Shown here: positions 11,352 through 24,300 of the stretch, in pieces | How positions within the stretch are numbered: the first letter of the stretch is position 1 | How the letters are laid out: each line of letters opens with the position of its first letter | Source: Synanceia verrucosa | Taxonomy: Eukaryota; Chordata; Actinopteri; Perciformes; Synanceiidae | Reading direction: 5' to 3' | Length of the DNA: 64,000 bases | Assembly: GCA_029721515.1 (NCBI GenBank) | Contig: CM056565.1 | Coordinates: 9,674,742-9,738,741, forward strand | Program-made: the position numbers and the translations under genes | The notes under the pieces: generated by a model | The model's database searches: none | The model's input: the letters and a program-made list of their open reading frames with translations, nothing else | Told to the model about the DNA's origin: nothing

Positions 11352-14300
11352 TCAATGGCATGACCTCAGTTTTGTAACAATGACGGCGGCAAGTTGCTGT
11401 GGATCTGTCAAGTGAGGGTTCTTCTCCATGACTGAGTGGACTACATAAGCAGGAAAGATGTTACAAAGGTTCCGATATGTTTGATACTGGTGTTCAGGGA
11501 TGACATACCGCTCTTGATGTTCAGCTCCAGATGGTATCTCCCACGGCGAGCTCCAGATCTGCTCCATTTTGTCTGGCATGCTGCGGACCATCACCCGCTC
11601 GCAACATGGCATTAGGCTGTTACTCAAAGGATACGAATGATGTCCATAGGACTCATTACCACAAGGCAGAGGGTCCCAGCTTGCGTGCTGCTCACGGCAC
11701 AGCGGAGGTCGCCGCTGTCTCATAGGGTTACTATCATATAGCCTTGAATCGGATATGCTGTCCATGCGAGTCATACCAAGGGACCGAGTGGGCTGCGAGG
11801 ACAAAGGTGGCAGGACATTCTGAGTGAGGGGATAGTCTCCAGGACAGCTGGACCTGGCTCCCACTGCAACATGCTGGATATGTGGTGCTAGATGTGCTCC
11901 AGGCAGCTTACGGGGGCCCTGCTTGGGTTCCTCGGGTCCATAACTCTGTACCCTAGACAGCGCTTCTCGGCGAAACCCATGGGAGAAAGCTTGCATCCTA
12001 CCCTGTGCAGGTGACTGCTGCTGCCCTTTCATACTCTCCTCTAAGCTACTGTCCACGGAGCTCGGGTACAGGTCCCCGTATGAGGAGAAGGAGTCACTGT
12101 TTGAATGGCTGAGGCAGGACTCGGGGCAGTGGCTGGGATTTCTCTGATACACACCATGCTCGTGCTCCATGCTACAGAAACTGTCGACATTATGCATGCT
12201 GCTCATGCTCATGTTTGAAAAATCACTGTGCAGTGAATAATATCCATGGTCGCTGACCGAGTCATACTTTGGGAACTGTTCACTGTATGTAATGGAGGCG
12301 CCATGACTGTTAGTGACTAAGATAGGTGGGTACTGTACACTAGACATGTGCTCCAGAGAACTGTGTGCGAACTGCAAAGAGCCCGGCACTGGACTGCTGG
12401 CTGATCGTGTGTTCAAGGCCCCGGCTGCGTGGCTCTTGGCAGGCTGCATGGTGGGCACGCTGAGAGCAGACACAAGGGAAGGCACTGAATTTGTCTCAGA
12501 CTTCCTGGCAACGGACAGTGCCTCCGGAGGTTCGCAGGCCACTGAACGAATACTGGGGTCCGACTGACGTTTGGGTGCCACGCGTTTGACCTCGGAGTTG
12601 ACCTCCCCCTTTACAGCTGCCGGCCCAATCCCGCATTTAACCAAGGCCCCCTCACTCATCGTCTTCACCGCAGACAACTTGGCAAAAGCCCGAAGTTCAT
12701 CAGCCACCGACCGCTGCGGCTGGTTGACGCGTTCTGGATGATAGTACTTGCACTTGTGTCCATACGTGCACTTTTTCCCTAGTTTAAAGAAAAAGTGAAT
12801 CAAGTCGAGAAAAACATGCATTTAAAACATCCAGACACTGATTTAAAAAAAAAAAAAAAAAAAAGACATTTGAACTTACCATAGGGGCAAGGTTGTTTTT
12901 TGTGCTCTGGAACAACAGGACGCTTGCGGAGGAAATTCTCTAAACTCGGACCGTGTCGTCCCAGAGGATCATCAGGCGGCATGAACCTTGAAATAGTCAT
13001 TCAAAAAGAGTTAATAACTCAGCTCAGGAGAAGAGACAATACACAATATTGGGTTCATGAGAACGAGACAATATTTTCACATTATTTTAAGAAAACTAAA
13101 ATGACAAAATATATGACTGGACAAACAGCCATTTAACCCTATTTCTTTTATTAAACAGTTTATTTAACTCTACCTCTTAATTAATAAAAAACACATTAAA
13201 TCACTTTTTTTGTCAAAATTAGTGTTGTAGTTAACAGCAACATGAAGTGAGATGTGTCTGAGCTGAATTTGGTGATGCTACAGGTCATAATGTATAAGTT
13301 ATTAAATATGATTCGCATAAAAATCAAACAATCACTCATCAAAAATGACATTTAATCACTTTTAGTCAAAGTCAATGTTGTACTTTCAGCAACATGAAAT
13401 GTGTCTGAGCTGAAAGTAGTGATGCTACATCAGATATAAGGGGAACGTTTTTCACTCCAGTTGTAGCTCAACATGTGCCTCATCAACATTACAGAAATGC
13501 ATCGTTTGCATCTTTAGATCATACTGGATTTGAAGTACTGATCCAGGAAGTCCAAATTTGCTGGTTTCACACTGAAGACAGAAAGTGTGGCACACTGCGC
13601 GGGGTAGGGCACATTGCGACCATGTTGCTAGGCTACGGATCGAGCAGAAAGCCCTGGCTTTATTTATACTGATGAGGAGGAGATCCCCAAGAAGAACAGT
13701 TTGGTACATGACACTTTGTGGGGAGGCAGGATGTGGGAGAGTTTTGACTCGTCCAGGAGCGCAAAATCATTATACGGCAAGAATCAGCCTTTCCTCCATC
13801 CTTTACACATATGCTTTTCCCCCTTTCTGTGCAGCTCTTGGCATCTCTCCTGCAGTGTGAAAGAGCACTGTGCCTTTGCATGGCGCTACCACATACACAT
13901 TGAATGGGTTTGTCTCAGCGCACCTGCACCTCGTGCGTTTGGTTTTGAAACCAGCTTAACTTTACTTAAGTGCTGCAGGTGCTGCTTTCCATCTCCTTCT
14001 TCTTGTCAGTTTCTTTTACTGTCACCCAGAGGTCACTAACAGAAGCTTGGACAGCTCAAAGTCTGATAGGTTTCTTTCTGCCCTGTATATCTTTTCACTT
14101 AACATCACAATTTGATCTTGCGAGATCTCGTGCCACCCCCATTAATAACTGATCTCCCTGATTTTCTAATTTTCAAAGATCATAACACAATCATGAAATA
14201 GCTGCATAGTAGCACTGATATATGAGATTTTTCATCTTTTAACAATGACCATATCTCAAAATCCATGACTTATGGAGTGAAAAGTGTTGCAGAGTGCATT

Positions 14301-15735
14301 TTCTACATAATTGGGCAACCATAACAATGAGGACGATGATTTCTTACTTGTCATTGACAAACGAGTACATTAGGAGACGTTCCTCTATGAACTTCTTCCA
14401 CTCTGGCTTCTCATTTTGCAAGTCCCTGTAGTTGTCATTTGACACAATAATTCCATCAGAATCATAAGACAGCTTCACTATGAAGCGATCATCGTAGCAC
14501 ACCACCCTCCTGCCTTGAACTCTACGAGATGGGGTGAAAACCAGGATCTTCTCTTTCTCCAGCTTGCGTAGTATTTCTTGATCTGAAAGTGAGTAGTAGC
14601 AGCTTGTCACAATGTCAGCAGAGACAACTAAAATCCATTTCTATAAGAATCTAATAATTTAGGTTATATTGTGGTATTTTATCATTTAATAAATGCTTCT
14701 ACTTTGTTTGATCAGTAGTTTGACTGAAGTCCTGTCTTACATGTTATCTACAACTGAGAATAACTTCAAATATTGACTGCCTTGCAAACAGCTGGCCAAC
14801 CTGTGATGAGGGCGTCAGGTCTTGACTGTTCCTTTCTCCAGGCTGGGACAAACACAGTGATGTCTTTGTGTCCTTTCTCGAAGAACCACTCAACGGCAAG
14901 TTGGATGCCACGACAAGAGAACACCTCTTTATTTCCATGGCTAGGGGGAAAAAAAAAACAAAAAAACAGCGTTGTATGAGGGCTACTATTACCTGATGAA
15001 ATGGACATCCATTACTGGCAAATGTGTCAGAACTGAAGTGCATTCCAAATGAAACAAAGCCCAATTAAATATGAGTGCATGTTCGTTAGTCTCTTACCTC
15101 ATTGCCACATTTGAGCCATCAATGACGATGGGCCTGAGGTTATCAAAGGTGTCCACAGAGTCATCTTCCACTGATACCTCTGGGCTAGTGGTCTCTTTAA
15201 CACAGGGGGGCCGCGATATTGACGTGGCCATGCTGCTGCAAGGCTGACTTTCAGGCTCCACTTTGTTTCCAAGCCTCACTAACTCAGCAAGTATGTCATT
15301 GATGAGTGCGGCGGCCCCCAGCTTGTTGAGCACCGTCTCCACCTGCTCACCCGAATAACCCAGCTTCAATGCAAAGTCCATCTTAGTCTGGTACTCTCTG
15401 TCAATGGCAGGCTTGCTGCTGCCCGGCCCTGCGCCAGCGTCATCCTCACGAACATCTTGAGCGGTGCTACTCTGGGAAAAACTGGGCCGATCAAGGCATG
15501 GAGAGCGACAGAGCTGTCGGTGGGGTTTTGCGACGGCCAGGGGCTCCCTCTTTTTACACCTGCCGCTGTTCACCTGGACCCTCTGGTGTTGCTGCTCTTC
15601 CGATTCGCTTTCTGAGCTGCTTCCATCCTCAGAATCGTCACTGACATGCTGGGCCTCACTTGAGTCAATGTTCTCCTCCCTGCATGGGCGTTTTTCCATT
15701 TTGAGCTTCTCCAAGATCGACCATACTGTCATCAC
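11352..15735 (-). CDS. zc3h12b: ZC3H12B, Regnase-family endoribonuclease
   Basis: Five coding exons join in phase into 848 codons: 15735-15098, 14940-14801, 14582-14348, 12986-12880 and 12778-11352 (human protein 836 aa). Domains in order are a Ser/Glu-rich N-terminus; a UBA-like region (about residues 125-175, 'FALKLGYSGEQV'); and the PIN/NYN nuclease (about 200-360) with acidic active-site residues in 'VIDGSNVAM', 'VCYDDRF' and 'VSNDNYRD'. A CCCH zinc finger follows (C-x5-C-x5-C-x3-H, about 370-390, 'CPYGKKCTYGHKC'), then a long Ser/Pro-rich tail ending in the conserved 'EHQYQTYRNLCNIFP' C-terminal helix. The family cleaves stem-loops in mRNA 3' UTRs in the cytoplasm and damps inflammatory transcripts. 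Assignment to paralogue B rests on 'KPHRQLCRSPCLDRPSFSQS' and tail similarity. All catalytic and zinc ligands are intact. Confidence 0.96.
12779..12879 (-). other. Short 101-bp intron of zc3h12b
   Basis: The intron between the exon ending 'CPYG' and the exon starting 'KKCTYG' splits the zinc finger. It has a GTAAG donor, a TAG acceptor and a run of about 20 T on the minus strand (12844-12864 as A on the plus strand) that may serve as an enlarged polypyrimidine tract or be a length-variable homopolymer. Confidence 0.9.
13192..13445. repeat. Tandem duplication of about 155 bp in a zc3h12b intron
   Basis: The block 'aatcactttt...cagcaacatgaa...tgtgtctgagctga...gtgatgctaca' occurs twice, starting near 13195 and near 13350. 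The copies have diverged by small indels and substitutions. Confidence 0.8.
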
Positions 15736-15886
15736 GTTCGTCTCGACACCTCAGACTTCCACTCCATGCTTCCTCACCTCCACCGCAACCAGGGAATCAT
15801 GCTGAACGCTGGACTTTAGCGCTACAGGCTCTTTGTGTAGAGCCAAAGCAACACGTGTGGGCAGGCAAAAATCAAGCTATTAAATC
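15736..15886 (-). other. 5' UTR part of zc3h12b coding exon 1
   Basis: Upstream of the ATG at 15735 the minus strand reaches a good acceptor, 'tttttgctccatttcag', with the exon starting at 15886. This implies a noncoding first exon further upstream. A CACGTG E-box lies at about 15851-15856. Confidence 0.5.
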
Positions 15887-16575
15887 CTGAAATGGAGCAA
15901 AAACACAAGAGTTTCAATTAATTGAAGGGGTTCAACTTAGTATTTACCTGAACAAATCATATGCATCTGGTAAGCTTTGTTTTCCTCTCCATGACAGCTC
16001 TCTGTCCTGACTAAAATGAAAATCATTTTCACATGAAAACAATACTTCAAAAATGTAAGGAGCTTAACTCTAATCTAAACTCCACCACCTGTGGTAGACC
16101 AATGCATTTTCAACTGGTGGGAAACGGTGCTATCTGGGCCAAGTAGTGTAATTAGTCAAAAAAAATGGAACATGTTGGCCACCTGCCCAAATAAAAATGT
16201 TACCAAAAAAACCACAGCAGTGCAGGGAAAGGTCTTACTGAAACAGGGGTGACTATTTTCTCTTTGACTGTCTTGTGGTTCGTAAACACGCCATGTTTTA
16301 TCTTTTGATGTAACTGGTTGGTTGAACAGTCTGAAATGTCTGCAGGTTATACATTTACATCTGACTCCTTGTCTCCTCCTGTTCTGAGTCACATCTACAA
16401 AGTCATGAAGTTGTCGTCAAGAAGTTAGAAAGTTACCAACAAACCTGAACAAACAGAACATGAACATTCGCTAATATTCAAAGTGAATATTGAACATCAC
16501 AGAATGAAAATCTATATATACAAGGGCACTGTAATATATGTGGGTACACACACACACACGCGCACGTACGTGCGC

Positions 16576-16648
<73 letters not shown>

Positions 16649-19413
16649 TAAATAAATAAATATAAAACAGACAGCAAAGTCTCTTCTCCCGTCTCTCCAG
16701 CTAACTGGTGTTAAAATGAATCCCCCACTGTCTTCCAGCATAAAACGTGTTAATGCGTTGCAGAACAACCCTCGCCTTTATGTGTTTAAAAAAACAAACA
16801 AACTAGCAAGCAACACTGAAGCCAGACACACACGGGGTGAGTGCATGAGTTAACATATACTGAGACAAAGTGTGGGCAGGACAGTGCATCCCTGCGCATC
16901 CAGTACTCTGACAGAGAATCTGAATTAAACTTAATTCCTCAGGGAACAAAGCTGTTTTATGGTGAAGCAGAAAATGACCTCAATATCAACATGAAACATT
17001 GTCAACACATACAGTCTACATAGTTTATTTACATATGGATGTACTGGAAATCAAATAATCTTCAACAAATGCATTAATGCACAGAAACATGTGACCATGC
17101 TTCCCCCCCCTCATGTCTTGCAGAGTAGAATACAGCCAGCTTCGAGCTTCAAGAGGCGCAGCCCATGATGTGCGTTGCCTAGCAACACAGCCTTGTCATC
17201 AGCTAACTCCTTTTTACCAGTCACGACTAACACAAACACAGCTCATCATCTCTCTTCAGGCAGTCAGTAAATGCAGAACACTTACAGCTACACTACAACT
17301 CACTAAAACTCTTGAGGCAGCATATTCTTTCAAATACTAGGTTGCAAACAGCAAAAACAACTGATATTTATGGAAGACCTTGAAGATTAATAGATATTTT
17401 GAGGGTCAAACAGAGGCTACAAATACACACCTTTTTACCTCAAAGCATCAGCTGCACACTCAGTCTCACTGCTGATCACAACTCTTACAACAAGGATTGA
17501 GATGAAGCAAGGATATGAATATAATTAATGTATAAGGATGAATATACACTTCCTACTATCATTGTCATTTCTTTTACATTAATATCTGTTTAAGGGAGCA
17601 GAGCTCTTCCAGTCCTTCCCAGTCCACCTCCAGATTTCACAGGCTAAGACTCAGCAAGGCCTCCAGACTAGCTCTGCACATGCACAAGCTTGTGTTTCCG
17701 TTTCATAGCAACAAGTGAAACAGGTCCCTGAAGCCATCTTTTACATTGCTGACCCTACATCGTAAGTACACTACTTGGCTAGTTAGATAGCTTGGAAATT
17801 AATTAAGACCAAGTTCCATGCATCCTCCACTGATCTAGCAGATGATGGCACTATGCTCCCATCTCACTTTAGACTCTTCAGACTAGTGACTGCTCTAAAT
17901 GGGAAGACTGAGGGCTGGCTGATAATCATTACACTACATTTTTAGAAAACTTGATCACTGCTCAACTTACACACCACAATCTTCCATATGAGCCTAGTAG
18001 ATGACCTCTTCCAGTTTGTCAAGCTCACACTCCACCAAGAAAGGAAGGTGATGTGTTGATTAAAACATTATTTTTAAACCATATGGTCTAACTGCCAATG
18101 GCTTTTGCTGCTGGGTTCAACATCTGAGAGGGGATTATAGCTGGTATTTTAGTGGACAGCTGTCATTTGTACACTTGCTATGGAAACACTTCATCATTAC
18201 TGTTCTTCATCTGTTAGAGTGTAAATTCACAAACAGGCCAATCTCCCTCCCAGGAAATCAGAATTATTACCTTATACCCCAAATGCATAACATAACATAT
18301 TTGCATGAAATAATGAATACATGAATGAGGACACAGATCTAATGAATGTGACTCCTGGTAACAAATACTACCATTTTACCAATTGTGTACTATATCTCAT
18401 AAACAATGAACCATTTTGTTTGGTGATTTCAAAAACAATTTTCACTCTAAGAAGGTATCCAATTAATAATGTGTTCAACAAGTTGTAAGCTACAACTGCT
18501 TCAAAGTAAACACTGAAGCAGGGATATTAACAGTAAACAAAAAGATACTGAGGACTGAACAGAATTCACATAATCAGCCAGTTTCCCCTTAACTTAGCAA
18601 ACTACATGAATGTGTGTGCATATAATTCAAACACCGCATTGACAGTGACCACACATAAAAGCTCCTGTTCTGTTGAATGAACCTAGATAGACTGTGTTAT
18701 TGCATTCATCGGATAACTGGTGGACACGTCAATAGAAAATAAACTTAAGTGCTTTATATCAATAGCATCAGCATCATGAGTTGAGAGGGATGAAATGGAG
18801 GAAGGTCGAACAACATGACAGTAGAAGAGATGTCATACTTACAATACACTTTTCGGGTTAACGTTACAGCATTACTACTGCACACGATGTCCTTTTTGTG
18901 ATTGAATTTGATTACAGATGACTGGTTTGACATCCTTAGGCCCCGAGTTACGGTTAGCATACGCTAGCATGCTAGTCCACCGTTACTTGTCCAGCTGGAG
19001 AGTCAACATTAAGCTACATAAACTAACCGGCCTAACTTGGCTTTATCTTGTTGGTCAACGACTAGAAAGCGATTAGATAGCTGTTATTGCAAGGCGATGG
19101 TGACCACCAAGATTGTCAGGCTACCCGGTCTCCAGTTAGCAAACGTACAGTTACAATAGCCAACCCAGTGGCTCCACCGGCTAACTTAGACATCGGGTTT
19201 GCTAACACCAGTTAGCTTTAGCTAGCTGCTGAGCGAGTGCTAACAATTTTTTATGGCCAGAACAGTAACGTACTGTGACTTGAGATAAAGTTGACGCTCA
19301 TTTAACATTTAACACACGGAGGTGAAACCACAACAACATATCATTATTCTCGACACAATCTGCACATATATCACCGCTGCCGTTGACTTCAAATCAAACG
19401 GTGCTCCTCTCAC
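15887..19413 (-). other. Probable first intron of zc3h12b
   Basis: Between the inferred noncoding first exon and the acceptor at 15887 there is about 3.5 kb without recognisable exons. It contains the purine-pyrimidine microsatellite at 16545-16645. I see nothing else identifiable. Confidence 0.45.
16545..16645. repeat. CA/TG microsatellite with two perfect palindromes
   Basis: An alternating purine-pyrimidine tract forms two overlapping perfect palindromes: 16546-16589, centred on 'cgcgcacgtacgtgcgcg', and 16576-16639, centred on 'tgtatatatataca'. Open frames across it encode only Cys-Val or His-Thr repeats and are artefacts. Confidence 0.92.
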
Positions 19414-19550
19414 CTTGTTGCTGTCATCCTCCTCGCCTTTAACAGTTATGTTTTGCTGCCATTGGCGCTGTCGCAGTTTGGCCGGGGTTGCCAGATAACG
19501 CGAAGGAAACAAGTAACCTCAGCGGTGAAAAGACACCGGGGTCAGAGAAC
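18900..19550 (-). promoter_or_regulatory. Probable zc3h12b promoter and noncoding first exon
   Basis: The region is richer in CG and in the 'gttagc/cgttac' words typical of teleost promoter regions. On the minus strand a consensus donor (CAACAAG|GTGAGAG) ends a possible exon at 19414, with its transcription start probably near 19500-19550. The link to the coding exon at 15886 is inferred from position and strand only. Confidence 0.4.
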
Positions 19551-19551
19551 C

Positions 19552-19655
19552 GCTAACTTGATGTCGACACTTTATCACAGGTTTCATCAACACAGGCTTT
19601 TTAGCTAACTTGATGTGGACACTTTATCACAGGTTTCATCAACGCAGAGGCTTTT
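19552..19655. repeat. Tandem duplication, 52-bp unit
   Basis: The unit 'gctaacttgatgt.gacac' to 'cacaggttt...ggcttttta' is repeated twice (starts at 19552 and 19604) with a few differences. It lies immediately upstream of the inferred zc3h12b promoter. Confidence 0.9.
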
Positions 19656-19988
19656 TATGATACTTTCTGTGTCTCTTTATTTCTTTCCCAGAACACTAAC
19701 ACTAGACGAGCGAGGAGGGATTTGTCATTGATTCCAACTATGTGAGAAACTCCATCATTAACTCAGCTGGAATTAAATTTGCTTGATCTAGCAGATCATA
19801 ACAGTCATGTTATACATATGTCCTAATATAAACTGCTTCTATAGGTGAATGTCTGCAGGTTTCCCTGCTTTTGACTCAAAGGATGCTGGGATAAACTCCA
19901 GTTCCATGAAGGACCCTGAAAGTACAAACAACTGAGATAAATTTAAAAAATAATAATAATAAAACACAAGAAATTATGTCTTGTCATG

Positions 19989-21355
19989 TTTATTGTAGTA
20001 TAAGGCAGTGTTCTACTCTGACAAAACAGTAACAGATTTTCAAGAGGAATCCAAAAATGTAACATGGACGTAACTTAACAATAAAAAATGAAACTAAAAC
20101 AAATATTGCCAATTGGTAACAACCATTCTGAATACAGTGTACAAATACTTGAGGATATAAATACAAATTATCTGACAATTTTGTTCAATATCACGCTATA
20201 AAAAACTACTGTTTAACCTCTGACCGGTCACAGATCAATTGCACACAAAAATGACACATGGTGAAAATACCATTTCATATTTCGACATTTCTTTTAAAAA
20301 TAAATCAAACTACATTTTTATTCCACAAGCGTACAGTAATGAAATAATGGAGTACATCATTTCACTAAGAATTTTAAAACGTCACAGGTGGTCAGAGCTG
20401 GTGGAAAACGGAAAACAGCTGCAGTAAGGCCAAATCTGCTAAAGCAAACAATTGAGATTATTAGGTACTGCTAGTTTGTCCCCCCTTTCCACTTCCATTT
20501 TATATATATATTTTACTACCTCAAAGTCTTGTATGAAGCACTTTGATAGACAGTGTGACTGCATATGAAATGAAATAGTAAGTACAAGATGCCTTATCTA
20601 TAATATGCAAATTACATGGCAGCTGAGGCTCTAATACTAACAACTATCGGGTCATCTGTACATTTCCTCTACATGCTTATCTTGTTCTGAGATGAGGGGG
20701 AAAATCTAGCTGTTCAGATGTTTTAAGATTAAGTCAAACACAATAACACACGATACTTCATGTATTTGAAATATACCCTGTGAATGCATAAAGAAATGCT
20801 TGATGTTAACGACTGAGATATTCATGTTTGTGAAGTGAGATATCCTCTTGTTGTTTCCAAAGCCCAATCTGTCCTGAGATGAGGTAAACCAAGGAAACAG
20901 CTCGCAACATAAAGCTGACTGGAGTAAAGAGAGAGGCTGTGGAAAACAAAAGCAGTAAACACAAACACTAAAGGCCGGCACTTAAAGCATAACCATGTGT
21001 TTCTTGGCTATCGCCCTGTTTAGCTGTGTCATGGAAATCAGGTTAATGAATACTATTAAAACACAAAACAAAACGTGTGGCAGTACTATTGAGAGCTGAA
21101 GGAATATGCTACATGTGGGTAAAAATCACTCTAGTCAAACAGCTTAATGAGATGTATCTGTGAGAATTTTCAATGCAAATGAAACTACTACTTGCTTAAA
21201 CACTTTCAACAGACTGGCATGTATGAAACAAGCAACCATTGCTGTGCAAATGCAGAAAATCCCTTTTGACTTCCCAGTGAGATGGCTGTGAACTCACACA
21301 GCATGATGACACAGAAAAGCACTCATTAGGACAAATACACGTGATCTCAATGCTT
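19989..21355 (-). other. Probable 3' UTR of amer1
   Basis: The minus strand from the amer1 stop to an AATAAA at 19989-19994 has no other recognisable gene. If this signal is used, the amer1 transcript ends only about 450 bp before the inferred zc3h12b first exon. Confidence 0.5.
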
Positions 21356-24300
21356 TCAATTAACGGTCGCCTCTGGGACTTGGTTGCAGGCCACATCCCT
21401 GGGTGTTCTTGCTTCACTGTGGGCGGCCATTTCGTCTTTTGACACACCTGCATTCAGAGGACTTCCAGAGTGAGACATCCCTTCCCCGCTAGCCACTGGT
21501 CTGCTTTTACCACACCGATTATAGGTGGCTTTACAAAAAACATTGTCTGATTCGCTGTCCACCATTCCAGAATTAACAAATGTGCTAAGAGGTAAACAAG
21601 AATCGGACTGCGAGGGGAGGTGACGCCGTCTGCTGTGCAGCTCCATGTTTTGCAAATTTAAATCACAGGACACCCTATCTGACACCTTGGAGCAGAGTTG
21701 AGACTCACCGTCGAGGCAATCACTGCCGAGTGAACTGGAAAATATTTTGCGTTTCACTTGGGTTTGACTGTGACTCTGGACTTTCTCAGTGAATCCCCCA
21801 TCTGTCAGGGGAAGGCTTAAAGACATCTCTGACCTTGTTTGCCATGATAAGGCCATAATGCTGCTACTGTCTGTAACCTCTGACGCAGAGAAGAGTACAT
21901 TCTTTTTGTAGTATGGTGAGAAATGTCTTTCAGAGTCCTTTTCAGTTTGAGGACAAGAAACGATAGCAGCTCTGTTCTCCCTGTATGCATCAGGAATCTT
22001 CAAATCAAGGCTTTCTGTGTCCAGAGACCTACTTCTCCTGTCTAGAGACAATGGATTAGGCATGGACTGGCTGACTCTTGTAAGGCCTAGGTGCCGTGGC
22101 AGACTGGCGATCGCCCACGTACTACTGATCAGATTCTGTTCATACACGTCCAGCATTTGATAGTCGCATTCAGCAAAAGCATCTTTTTGCAGGTAGCTTT
22201 CTTCAAATTCTTGATAGGGCGATGATATGTCCTCTTCCAGCTCCATGTGAATCTGCTCATCATATTCACCCTCATTATGCATGTCCACTACATCGAACGT
22301 GACTATGGTCGGTAAGGCCTGCATGTTGGGCGTGAAGGCAGAGTTTGTCTCCAAATCGTCGGCGTTGTTGTGCAAGCTGCTCAGCATCTGTGAGTTTTTC
22401 GTGTAGTCCACCAGGGCTTGAGAGAAACACACGGTTAGCCCATCGTCTGAGTCATTGTTGTCATCTGGAGACTGAGAATTGATATGTTTGTATGGCAAAG
22501 CCACGGGCTTGTTCTCCTCAATGTGCTGCTCTTTGGTTTCGCAAAACGTTTCAAAATCGGGGTCGGATGTGCTTCCGAAGGAAATGCTGCTGTGTCTTTT
22601 CTCACTATCTGCGCTTGTTCTTTTTTCAGTGGATGCGGGTGCGTTTCCCTTTTCAACAAATACATCCGCCGAGTTATTCTTGTTGACCGGTTGCAGTTTT
22701 GAATTCAAATTACAGTTTTTGTTCACGCTGCTATCCTGCAGAGCAGCCGTCTTTTGTGTCAACTCTGAGGATTTGCCGCATGTGCTCGGCCTCTCTAGAA
22801 AATCATGATTTTCATACAGTTCAGCACTTATTTTTAATCGATTCATATCTGGAACGAAGGTGGAATCTGTCACGTCAACTGGCTCACTTAAATACTCACA
22901 CTGTTTTGAAATGGGCAGCTTTGATTTGTTTTCATAATGTGGACTGATGAGACTCTCGTCAGGTGCAAAAAGTTCATAGAGGGCATCGCCGCTGTAACTG
23001 TCTCTGGGTAATCTCTCTGCCCTCAGTCGGTCAGTTTTTTCCTGCCCGTCGTCGGGCCCTGGGGTGGTCGAATCATAGTAGCCTTCATCACTGTTAGGAA
23101 CTGATTCCTGATGCTCACTTTGAGGGGTTAACACTTCAGCAATGGAAGAAGCGTCCATGCCACTGCCTTGCTGTGCACTATTACTGTTCAGCACGTCCAT
23201 GTTGCGAGAACTCGTCAGGTCAGTCAAATCTGTGTGTTCTTCGTTCCAAGTGCAGCAAATTTCCTCTGAAGTACTATTTCCCCAGAAATCGTGAAGACAC
23301 TCAGCGTCCAAATCTTCTGGGGAAGCCATTTCTTCTCCACCACCCTGATATGTGAGGTAACAGGAGGCCCGCTTTCCTCCATTCCTGCTCCTTTCTCCAG
23401 ACACTGTGCTCTCTGTGATGCTGTCGTCTTCTTGATCTGCAATAATGTCCCCGCAGCCGGTGAGCGAATCGAAGCTCTTCAGTGAGGCAACGTCTCCATA
23501 GATGAGATTCAGCTGATCCGATGAGCCAGCAGGTGTTTCGGATGTGGATTTCAATGTGGACTCAGACATCACTTGAAGTCTTAGGCAAGGTTCGCTGTGT
23601 CCTCTTGAACTCTCCTTCAGTTCACTGGACATCACAGCCATCAAATTCATTTCCTCATCGCACATCTCATCATCAAGCTCGGACTTTGGGCTGTCTCGCT
23701 CTGCGCTCTTCTCTGATGGCGTCTCATCAGCATCTATACATTCAGGACTGATAGAAATATCGCATACAACATCCGCAAAGTCAGGCACATCTGGTTCAGA
23801 TCCCAGGCACTCTGTGACATATTGGTTGGCGTTGTCCTGGACAACAGGCACCTCCATCTTGCAACAAGGAGAGGACATTGCAATCATTTCGGTTTTATCC
23901 AATCCAACATTTCTGTGGTTTCTGTGGTACTTGAAACTTTGAAAAAGACTCCTCAAACCCCGTTTCTGTCGGGTAAGAGTCAGTGATTTGTGGTCAGCAG
24001 CGGGGTGACTACATTCATTTTGGCAGCAACTGTGGAGCTCTCCAGTGGAGCCCCTCTGGCCGCAGCACTCAAAGTCTCCAGTCGACGTGTGCTGACCGCT
24101 CAGATTGTCATCATGGCTGATCTTACTCAGCCCATCATGTGTTCTGCTTCTGTTGATTCCTTTCTTAGAAGACCACTTGCTCGGATTTTTACTCCTCCCT
24201 CCAAAAAAACTTGGCAAAATACAGATGCTTTTACGAACTCCAAAAAATGTCAGGGCAGTCCTCCTGAATTTCCCAGATTTCTGGGACTTCACCGTGGCAT

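Noticed and set aside
16471..16768. Cys-Val/His-Thr repeat open frames
   Set aside because: They are translations of an alternating CA/TG microsatellite.
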